A stretch of DNA of 64,000 nucleotides from JASEGV01 sp947085405. Its GTDB lineage: Bacteria; Bacteroidota; Ignavibacteria; UBA10030; BY39. Both the position numbers and the translations under genes were made by a program. The notes under the pieces were generated by a model that ran no database searches, was not told where the DNA came from, and worked only from the letters and a program-made list of their open reading frames with translations. The stretch is from assembly GCA_947085405.1 (NCBI GenBank), contig CAMTWO010000024.1, forward strand, positions 16,052-80,051, written 5' to 3'. Shown here one piece after another: positions 8,384 to 15,640 of the stretch (the first letter of the stretch is position 1; each line of letters opens with the position of its first letter).

Positions 8384-10279
8384 ATGAAATATAAATATAA
8401 AATAATACTCGGACTTATATTAGTCTGTATTAGTTATAAATCGTTTTCACAAACGCAATTATCGACATCAACACAAAGTAACGCTGGCGGTGTTTCTTCA
8501 AGTGGAGCTTTTACACTAACATCCACTTTCGGCCAACCATCACCTATCGGTATCGGTGTAAGCGGACAAATTAATTCTTCAAGCGGCTACATTTATCAAG
8601 CTACATTAGATGCTACTGCACCGACTATCTCATTAGCTTCTATATCTCCTCCGGTAGCTGCTCAGCAGGTTACAGTCGTATTTACAGTAACTGATTTATC
8701 CGGCGTGGCAAATGCAACGTTGTTCTATCGGCGGGGCGGCGATCAAACATTCACACCACTCACATTAACTAAAACAGTTAATAACTTTGATGGCGTTATT
8801 CCAGCAAGCTCCGTTACCTCTCGCGGTTTAGAATTTTATGTTACCGCTGCAGATGTTTATAATAACATTGCACGTTTTCCGGTTAGCAATATTTATTCTG
8901 CACAAGTTGCTGTTTTAGGTGGAGTTACAAAACCAACAGCTCAACCTGCCGGCAGCGAACAAAATGCATATCGGCTGATTTCCCTACCAATAAGTGCAAC
9001 TAATAAAACTCCCAACGCAGTATTGGAAGACGATTTAGGCGGCTACAATAATACCAAATGGCGGTTTTTTGAATTGAAGGATGGAAAATTACCTTACGTT
9101 GAGTTTGGAAATACATCGCAAATGCTTCCGGGAAAATCTTTCTGGCTGATTGTAAAGGAAGCTGGCAAGGTTATAAATACCGGTGCGGGTACTTCAAATT
9201 TCACACATAGAACTTATCCCATTCAGTTAGATACAGGTTGGACGTTCATCGGAAATCCATTTGACTTTGATATTCCGCTTGGTAATTTAGTTCGGAAAAG
9301 TGGCAGTGCTTTGGACCTGCGTAGTTACTTTGGAAGCTGGTCAAATTATAGCAGTGCATTAATTCCGTTTGAGGGATATGCTGTCTCTAATTTATCGGGT
9401 TCGGTGGATACTCTTTTTGTAAATCCTAATATAGGTGTCCCCATACCATTAAAACAAGATGCCGAAAAATCAGAAGATGTTATCTGGAAAATAAAAATAT
9501 TAGCAGAATGTAAAGACGCTAAAGATGATGATAATGAAATAGTTATATCTCAGTCGGCAAAGGTTGATTATGATGAGTTAGACAAACCCGAACCGCCCGT
9601 AATCGGCGAATTTGTGTCTGTCTATTTTCCTCGCTCGAACTGGGGAAAGATATTGGATAAATTCTGCGTTGATGCCCGACCGAATCCTGCGGATGGGGCG
9701 GACTGGGAATTCGAAGTTCTCAGTAATATCGAAGATAAAATTGATTTGAAATTTGATGGATTGGAAAATATACCGCTTGAAACCGAAGTTGTGTTGATAG
9801 ATAAGCTGATAAAATCGACTCAAGATTTGAAACAATCGGATAAATACTCTTTTACGAATATATCCAAAACTAATCCACGAAAGATGAACATATTAGTTGG
9901 AAGTCAATCATTTATTCAAAATAAACTAACAGAAATTGGGGCGATACCATCTGAATTCGAGCTATCCCAAAATTTCCCCAACCCGTTTAATCCTACTACT
10001 GTTATCCGATATGGCTTGCCTAATGCTGCTCACGTAACTATCAAAATTTATGATCTACTCGGACAAGAAATTATAACACTTGTGGATGAAGCACAAGAGA
10101 AGGGTTATCGTTCGGTTGAGTGGAATGGAAAAAATAGTTTGGGTACTGATATCGCCAGCGGATTATCCTCCAAAGGCGGATACGCCTCTGGCGTATATTT
10201 CTACAGGATTGAAGCATCTGATATACAAAATCCGGGTAATAAATTTGTACAAGTGAAAAGGATGCTCCTCCTACGCTGA
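8384..10279 (+). CDS. T9SS cargo protein with type A sorting domain
   Basis: The start is the ATG at 8384, 8 bases after GGAGG; the upstream in-frame TTG overlaps that site. A signal peptide (ending SFSQ) is followed by beta-sandwich modules, a LISLPI...GWTFIGNPF module in the middle, and a C-terminal type A sorting domain with NFPNPFNPTT and YDLLGQEI. This predicts export by the type IX system and outer-surface attachment or release. Two oddities lie in the sorting domain. A ten-residue insertion is encoded by two hairpins at 10164-10195. The final residues are read from a 60-bp palindromic insertion (10267-10326), so the protein ends MLLLR where the sequence without the insertion would read MLMK. 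Confidence 0.8.
   Translation: MKYKYKIILGLILVCISYKSFSQTQLSTSTQSNAGGVSSSGAFTLTSTFGQPSPIGIGVSGQINSSSGYIYQATLDATAPTISLASISPPVAAQQVTVVFTVTDLSGVANATLFYRRGGDQTFTPLTLTKTVNNFDGVIPASSVTSRGLEFYVTAADVYNNIARFPVSNIYSAQVAVLGGVTKPTAQPAGSEQNAYRLISLPISATNKTPNAVLEDDLGGYNNTKWRFFELKDGKLPYVEFGNTSQMLPGKSFWLIVKEAGKVINTGAGTSNFTHRTYPIQLDTGWTFIGNPFDFDIPLGNLVRKSGSALDLRSYFGSWSNYSSALIPFEGYAVSNLSGSVDTLFVNPNIGVPIPLKQDAEKSEDVIWKIKILAECKDAKDDDNEIVISQSAKVDYDELDKPEPPVIGEFVSVYFPRSNWGKILDKFCVDARPNPADGADWEFEVLSNIEDKIDLKFDGLENIPLETEVVLIDKLIKSTQDLKQSDKYSFTNISKTNPRKMNILVGSQSFIQNKLTEIGAIPSEFELSQNFPNPFNPTTVIRYGLPNAAHVTIKIYDLLGQEIITLVDEAQEKGYRSVEWNGKNSLGTDIASGLSSKGGYASGVYFYRIEASDIQNPGNKFVQVKRMLLLR
10164..10195. repeat. Two small palindromes inserted in a coding region
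   Basis: TATCCTCCAAAGGCGGATA (10164-10182) and TACGCCTCTGGCGTA (10181-10195) form back-to-back hairpins inside the sorting-domain coding region. They add about ten in-frame residues compared with the otherwise near-identical sorting domain at 12.9-13.1 kb. Confidence 0.65.
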
Positions 10280-10326
10280 CTTGCCCGCCGAAGCGTTCAC
10301 GCATAGGCGGGAGCTTCGGAGGATAA
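10267..10326. mobile_element. 60-bp palindromic element with 5-bp target duplication
   Basis: A 60-bp GC-rich element starts with CCTCC and contains TTGCCCGCC...GGCGGG arms and a terminal GGAGG. It is flanked by ATGCT at 10262-10266 and 10327-10331. Removing the element and one ATGCT joins the gene to CTGATGAAATAA, restoring an end of KRMLMK like those of related sorting domains. It is therefore a recent non-coding insertion. No transposase is encoded, so it must be mobilised in trans. Confidence 0.75.
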
Positions 10327-10345
10327 ATGCTGATGAAATAAATTT

Positions 10346-11419
10346 ATGAATCGATGGTGGAAATATTATTTATTCGTGTCGGTTGCGGTGCTGACGCTGC
10401 AGTTTAGCTGCAAAGACAAGATAGTTGACCCGCCGGTAAAAAACCCGCGTGAATATACGTGGACTGTTGATACAATTGCATACCCCGGCAGCTATCAAAC
10501 GGCTATGCGTAGTATCTATGCAACCGCACCAAACAATGTTTATGTCGTTGGACATAATGATCAACCAGGGCCTGGAACAATGTTTAGATATGATGGAAAA
10601 AGCTGGAAGACTACAAAATTTCATCAAGCTGAAGGTGGTCAAATAGTTGGAGCATTAAGTTTAAGTTCAATATATGGATTTGGGCAAAATAATATTTGGG
10701 CAGTAGGTCACACGTCATCTTACAATCCAAATCCGCCGCCGAATTTTTTATTTAGCAGTAAAATCATCCAATTTGACGGTGTGAAGTGGAAAGAACATAG
10801 TGTGAGCGATGGGGGTATGCTTCAAACTGTATGGGGAAGTAGCCCAAACGACCTTTGGGCAGGAGGTGGAAGTACGCTTTTTCATTATGATGGATTAAAA
10901 TGGACAAAACAGCAAATGGATCCACGAGACGGTTTCTACCATATTCATGGATTATCGAGTAATGAAATTTATCTTCTTGGAATAAGAACCTTAGATCCAT
11001 TGAATCCATGGCAGCAGTATCATGTACTACTAAGATATAACGGCTTTTCGTGGAGTGTTATCGACTCTGTTTCTGTAATGTCATACACGTATCCATTTGG
11101 AGTCGCTCGATTAGGAAGTATGAGTGGTACGATGTATTCTCTTGCGGATGGAGTCTATTCCTTGCGCGGTGGTGTCTGGAAGCAAGAATTAACCACTAAC
11201 TCGCCGCTGCAATGTCTGTATGCATACAGCAGCACAAATGCTTTTGTCGTAGGTCAAAACTCGCTCATCTATCATTATGATGGACAGACATGGCAACAAC
11301 TTATGAATATAGTGGATGACGGTTGGTGGTTCACTGGGGTTTGGAATAGTGAGAAGGAAGCATTTATTGTCGGGCATGATGCAGGTGGATATAAAACTAT
11401 AGTCCTTCATGGTAAGTAA
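10346..11419 (+). CDS. Lipoprotein with beta-propeller-like repeats
   Basis: The protein has 357 residues. The hydrophobic N-terminus ends in LQFSC (lipobox, Cys22). The mature protein has repeated units built around NNVYVVGH, NNIWAVGH and NDLWAGG, with FRYDGKSW-type blades every 45-55 residues, typical of bacterial propellers related to Kelch/YCF48-like repeats. No clear Shine-Dalgarno precedes the ATG, and the region just upstream was altered by the 60-bp insertion. The substrate is unknown. Confidence 0.75.
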   Translation: MNRWWKYYLFVSVAVLTLQFSCKDKIVDPPVKNPREYTWTVDTIAYPGSYQTAMRSIYATAPNNVYVVGHNDQPGPGTMFRYDGKSWKTTKFHQAEGGQIVGALSLSSIYGFGQNNIWAVGHTSSYNPNPPPNFLFSSKIIQFDGVKWKEHSVSDGGMLQTVWGSSPNDLWAGGGSTLFHYDGLKWTKQQMDPRDGFYHIHGLSSNEIYLLGIRTLDPLNPWQQYHVLLRYNGFSWSVIDSVSVMSYTYPFGVARLGSMSGTMYSLADGVYSLRGGVWKQELTTNSPLQCLYAYSSTNAFVVGQNSLIYHYDGQTWQQLMNIVDDGWWFTGVWNSEKEAFIVGHDAGGYKTIVLHGK

Positions 11420-11472
11420 AAAGGAAATATTAAAACGGAATAATTTCTAAATAAAATGAAATGAGAATTGCT

Positions 11473-11826
11473 ATGAAATCGATAATCTTAATTATGCTTG
11501 TAATATTTTTAGTGGCAACAGAACTTTTTTCACAAGATCACATTGCTCCGTGTAACGGACCGCAGAATCATTCTGGAGGGATATGCTATGGCTATGCAAC
11601 AGGAAGAGCGGCAGGAAAGTTGGCTGGCGATTCTATTTGTAATCCGTTAACATTTTATCAGGATTCAATTAACACTGCCTTTTTTATCTACGTCTCAGAT
11701 ACATCGCTGAGTGGGTTACAGTTGGGTGATATCATAAAATTCAAAAAACATGCTGCATATGTGGTCTCTGTGGGTAGCCCAATTGGTACGAGTCGGGGTC
11801 GATCAATATTCTACGATGTGGGTTAA
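11473..11826 (+). CDS. N-terminal part of a frameshifted CHAP-like secreted protein
   Basis: An N-terminal signal peptide (ending LFSQ) is followed by GICYGYATGRA, matching the Cys-containing motif of CHAP/NlpC-type cysteine amidases, and then by GDIIKFKKHAAYVV, which supplies the expected His. The frame then ends at a stop at 11824-11826, while the homologous continuation is found in the +1 frame. The ATG at 11473 gives the cleaner signal peptide; another ATG lies at 11461. On its own this piece lacks the sorting domain needed for T9SS export. See the next entry and the frameshift finding. Confidence 0.65.
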   Translation: MKSIILIMLVIFLVATELFSQDHIAPCNGPQNHSGGICYGYATGRAAGKLAGDSICNPLTFYQDSINTAFFIYVSDTSLSGLQLGDIIKFKKHAAYVVSVGSPIGTSRGRSIFYDVG

Positions 11827-13126
11827 AGAAGAAAAGAATATTAGTTTAGATAGTGTAAAAAAAATTTATGGGGCATGGTCCGGATATTATAGTGCAAAAT
11901 TGATAGATATCACAGTACAAAATAGTTTTTCTGGTGGAATGGTAAAGATTAATAATTCTACTGTCAGCACTGGCACTAAGACAGTGGACTGGAGGTCTCA
12001 TCAATCGCTTGAGGCAGTTGATAGACAAAATATACTTGAACCGATAAACAACGTGTACTATGTTCGTTTATTTCAATACTGGATGATACCATTGAAAGAT
12101 AATAATTATAATTCAAGTGTAACGATCGTACCAAAGCCAGGTCGAACATATACAGCTGTCTTCGAAAAAGAACTCAACATTACATTTCAGAACAATTTTG
12201 TAGGCGCTAATGGTGGACAGATAAAGGTAAATGGAATAATTCAAAATGCTCCATTTACTACAGGGGTACTAGCGAGAAACCCACCACAATCAATCACATC
12301 TGAAGCAATGTATCAGGTAATAAATAGAATAGAAAACACATTCAAATTTTGGATAAACAACAAAACTCTCAATACAGTGAAAACAGCCTTAGCTACGTTT
12401 TATCCGAACGACCACACTACATACACTGCTCACTTTAATGCCAAACCCCTACATCCTGATTACTTGTATGCAGGTGGTGAAGTTGGTCAGCCAGTTCGTC
12501 TCACATGGCAAACACATCCGCATAGTAATGTAACGTATGAAATCTGGCGTAAAATTGATGCCGGTAAAGGAACCCCCTCTCAACCTCCATTGCTCTTGTC
12601 AAGTTTGCCTCGGGCAACAACATCCTACACAGATTACGCTTATACTAATACTGACGGTTACACAGATGATCTTGTGTGGTATGATGTGCGCTCAAAGTTT
12701 TCGCTTAACAATACTCAATCCGACCCCTGGTGGGTGGCTGCTTTTGCAACCGATGGTTCCGGTGGTGGCCTGCCTCTTCCAAAAATTGCTCAAGGAGAAG
12801 ACCTCAATATAATGGAGATGAGCGTTCCCACAAACTATCAAATTACTTCTTATCCCAATCCATTTAATCCAACCACTGTTATTAAATATGCCTTGCCTAA
12901 TGCTACTCACGTAACTATCAAAATTTATGATCTACTCGGACAAGAAATTATAACACTTGTCGATGAAGCACAAGAGAACGGTTATCGTTCGGTTGAATGG
13001 AACGGTACGAACAATGCAGGTTCTACTGTAGCGAGCGGAATCTATATTTACCGGTTATCTGGGGTGAACTTACAAAACTCCAACGACCGCTTTGGTCAGA
13101 CAAAACGGATGTTATTAATCAAATAG
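11750..13126 (+). CDS. C-terminal part of the frameshifted protein, with T9SS type A sorting domain
   Basis: This frame overlaps the preceding one by 77 bases and begins with out-of-frame residues, so its ATG at 11750 is probably not a real start. From about VKEEKNISLDSV onward it continues the CHAP-like protein, then carries beta modules including an FN3-like region (about 240-330), and ends with SYPNPFNPTT and YDLLGQEI, a type A sorting domain. The overlap contains a GGGG run at 11795-11798, a plausible slip site. The intact product would be about 550 residues. It could be a pseudogene, an assembly error or, less likely, programmed frameshifting. Confidence 0.65.
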   Translation: MLHMWSLWVAQLVRVGVDQYSTMWVKEEKNISLDSVKKIYGAWSGYYSAKLIDITVQNSFSGGMVKINNSTVSTGTKTVDWRSHQSLEAVDRQNILEPINNVYYVRLFQYWMIPLKDNNYNSSVTIVPKPGRTYTAVFEKELNITFQNNFVGANGGQIKVNGIIQNAPFTTGVLARNPPQSITSEAMYQVINRIENTFKFWINNKTLNTVKTALATFYPNDHTTYTAHFNAKPLHPDYLYAGGEVGQPVRLTWQTHPHSNVTYEIWRKIDAGKGTPSQPPLLLSSLPRATTSYTDYAYTNTDGYTDDLVWYDVRSKFSLNNTQSDPWWVAAFATDGSGGGLPLPKIAQGEDLNIMEMSVPTNYQITSYPNPFNPTTVIKYALPNATHVTIKIYDLLGQEIITLVDEAQENGYRSVEWNGTNNAGSTVASGIYIYRLSGVNLQNSNDRFGQTKRMLLIK

Positions 13127-13526
13127 TGATTTAATACTCCCCGCCCCCGCCAGAACCCCGCCCGACCGGCTGACGCCAGTCAGGCGGGCAGAGGCTTTGT
13201 CGGGCTGGCGAACGCTGAAAGCGGGCGGGCATTATTCCAAAGCTCTATCATTCAATGTTGGAGTTTTTTTATTTTCAAATACCTATTAAACCACTTCCTA
13301 CGTTTCATAAACACTATTTTTCGCTTGATTTCGGATGTTCCCGCACTTGGATTGCAATTTCCCGCACTTTTTTTACATTGTGATTATAAGCACTTAAAAA
13401 AGCAGGATTACTATTACAATTTAGAGGTTTTTTTGCTGAGGTAAACAGTTTTTCGTGGCATAATTGTTGGGCTAATTACAAACGTAATTAAATGAAATAC
13501 TCAATAACTAATATTTAGGAGGTTCT
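13127..13526. other. 400-bp intergenic region with GC-rich palindromes and a direct repeat
   Basis: No gene is visible. The first 100 bp (13139-13230) are GC-rich and built of short inverted repeats, including CTGAC-GCCA-GTCAG and GCCCG/CGGGC arms. The rest is AT-rich and holds two copies of TTCCCGCACTT at 13338-13348 and 13359-13369. A good AGGAGG ribosome-binding site precedes the next ATG at 13527, whose promoter must lie in this interval. Confidence 0.6.
13139..13230. repeat. Cluster of GC-rich palindromic repeats
   Basis: A dense run of short inverted repeats lies directly after a T9SS cargo gene, with arms of the GCCCGCC/GGCGGGC type shared with the copies at 10.3, 23.4 and 57.2 kb. 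It looks like two or more adjacent or nested elements. Confidence 0.6.
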
Positions 13527-15503
13527 ATGTTAAAAAGAATCACAATTTTTGCGTTACTTCTTTTATTTGTCGGATTGGCAATGGCTCAGTTGCCACCGGC
13601 TCCAACAAATTTGACAGTGGAAAAAATAATCAATCCAAACAGTTTTAGCTTTGCTAAACTTCAATGGGAATATTCAATTCTGAATTTTCGCTTTAATGTT
13701 TACAAAGCAGTCGATAATCAGCCATTTATTAAAATTAGCAATACTGGAATAAAAGACTTTATCGACAGGATGGTTCCACCAGGGCACATTTATCGATACT
13801 ATGTTACTGCCGTACAAAATAATCTAACTGAAAGTTTACCGAGCAACGAAGTGATTTTTGTACCGGATTCAACTCCGCCGCCGCCGATGATGGTCCGTGG
13901 ATTCATCTCAGGAAATATTGTAAACGATTCAACGGGTGAACCGATAAGCGGGGTAAGATTAAGGTTTTACAAATTAAACGGATGGATGTATTGGCGCGAA
14001 GCTCGCACAGATTCTCTCGGCAATTATTTTGCACCGTTAGACACAGGAAAATACCTCGTCTATGCGAGTAAATGGACTTACGTTCCTGAATGGTTCGATA
14101 ATTCATTGACACGTGAAGGTGCGACACCTGTATTAATCAGTGCCGGTGATACCAGTACAGCTAATTTTGGATTAAACCGCGTTCTTCTTCCTCCACCACC
14201 TGTATGGGTTTCTGTGAGTGGAAATGTAATTGATAGCAATGCACAAACTCCCATCCAAGATGCACTTGTTCTCTTTATGCGAACAAACCGCACAATAAAC
14301 ATGGCTCAAAACCAAGACGGATACCTTTTTGGCAATAGAGAAGAAAATATGTTCGTCCACGGTTTTGGGACAATAAACGGCATTATTGGGAAAGCTCGCA
14401 CCGATGAGAACGGTGATTACACTGTTCGCGTACCCGCCGGATTTTCGTACATAGCATTGGCAGTAAAACCAGGCTATATACCTGAATTTTACAATAATAA
14501 ACTCACTCCTTTTGATGCAGATAGAATCTTAGTTAGCGGTACTCTGACCGGAATTAACTTTGATTTAGTAGTTAACCCGCTAACACAAAACAGTATTGCC
14601 GGTAAGGTGAAAAATGCAGACGGTGATGGAGTAATCTCTAAAGTTGTATTATTCCAGAAATTAGCAAACCGAATATTCCCGGTACGCTGCACAGTTACAG
14701 ACACGTTAGGCGATTATAACTTCAATTATATATATCCGGGTTATTACTTTGCAAAAGCAGTTCCGCTTGCATTCTATGCGCCTGCATGGTATGATGCAGA
14801 TAGCTGTGGAATATACTGTTGGGTGAATGCCGATAGTTTCTTAGTAAATGGAAACACGACAGGAATAGATATTTGTGTCCTACCAATCGTCCCCGGCGGA
14901 TTTGCCAGCATCTCAGGCAGCATAAATGAAATCGGTAAATCCAGTAATGTTCAAGGTGTTACAGTATATGCGGTTTCATTAGCTACAAATTTAATAGCAA
15001 GTTATGATATTACTGAAGAAGATGGATCATTCGAACTCTCCGGTTTAGCTCCCGGATCATACAAAGTTGTTGTTGATAAAGAAGGATACAACGCTGTTAG
15101 CACACCAGTGTACTCTGTAAGTTCAGAAAATAATTTTACGGAAGACAATGTACAAATTCTTATATCGAGTGCAACCCTGGGTGTGGGCGGAATAGATAAT
15201 TTACCTGATAACTATTCACTCAATCAAAACTATCCTAACCCGTTCAACCCGACAACCGAAATTAGCTTTACGATTCCAATAACGAGCAAGGTTGATGTCG
15301 CTGTTTTCAATCTACTCGGTCAACAAATTGCCTCATTGATTAACGGTGAACTAACCGCAGGACATTATAACGTCGTATGGAATGGAACTGATGCTAATGG
15401 TAGATTGGTTGGAAGCGGTGTCTATTTCTACAAGTTAACTGCAAACTCATTAGACAACAGCGTTACTTTTACTAACGTTAAAAAAATGTTGTTGCTCAAA
15501 TAG
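13527..15503 (+). CDS. T9SS cargo with FN3 and carboxypeptidase-regulatory-like repeats
   Basis: This 658-residue protein has an AGGAGG site before the ATG and a signal peptide (ending AMAQ). A fibronectin-III-like domain (about 25-112) is followed by about four carboxypeptidase-regulatory-like beta-sandwiches (about 121-215, 228-345, 353-450, 458-545), each containing GxYxxxxLxxGxY-type signatures. It ends with a type A sorting domain (about 565-658, NYPNPFNPTT and VFNLLGQQI). The composition fits a cell-surface structural or adhesive protein. No catalytic motif is seen. A strong terminator-like hairpin follows. Confidence 0.8.
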   Translation: MLKRITIFALLLLFVGLAMAQLPPAPTNLTVEKIINPNSFSFAKLQWEYSILNFRFNVYKAVDNQPFIKISNTGIKDFIDRMVPPGHIYRYYVTAVQNNLTESLPSNEVIFVPDSTPPPPMMVRGFISGNIVNDSTGEPISGVRLRFYKLNGWMYWREARTDSLGNYFAPLDTGKYLVYASKWTYVPEWFDNSLTREGATPVLISAGDTSTANFGLNRVLLPPPPVWVSVSGNVIDSNAQTPIQDALVLFMRTNRTINMAQNQDGYLFGNREENMFVHGFGTINGIIGKARTDENGDYTVRVPAGFSYIALAVKPGYIPEFYNNKLTPFDADRILVSGTLTGINFDLVVNPLTQNSIAGKVKNADGDGVISKVVLFQKLANRIFPVRCTVTDTLGDYNFNYIYPGYYFAKAVPLAFYAPAWYDADSCGIYCWVNADSFLVNGNTTGIDICVLPIVPGGFASISGSINEIGKSSNVQGVTVYAVSLATNLIASYDITEEDGSFELSGLAPGSYKVVVDKEGYNAVSTPVYSVSSENNFTEDNVQILISSATLGVGGIDNLPDNYSLNQNYPNPFNPTTEISFTIPITSKVDVAVFNLLGQQIASLINGELTAGHYNVVWNGTDANGRLVGSGVYFYKLTANSLDNSVTFTNVKKMLLLK

Positions 15504-15533
15504 TTAACCCCTTTAAACAATAGTTAACTCCTC

Positions 15534-15575
15534 GAAAAACCCGTTTTCCTGATCAATTTGGAAAGCGGGTTTTTC
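15534..15575 (+). terminator. Rho-independent terminator
   Basis: The stem arms GAAAAACCCG and CGGGTTTTTC are extended by TTTTCC/GGAAAG around a loop of about 10 bases, with a T run on the 3' side. It lies 30 bp after the stop codon of the T9SS cargo gene. Confidence 0.85.
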
Positions 15576-15640
15576 ATAATTTATTGAAATAAGTTAAAAT
15601 TTTTTGTAGATTCTTTTTGAACAAACAATAAAGTGGATTT

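Noticed and set aside
12537..12812. A 91-codon plus-strand frame
   Set aside because: It is a shadow of the sorting-domain-bearing frame, without a ribosome-binding site.
13338..13369. CRISPR-like repeats
   Set aside because: Only two short boxes are present, with no series of spacers.
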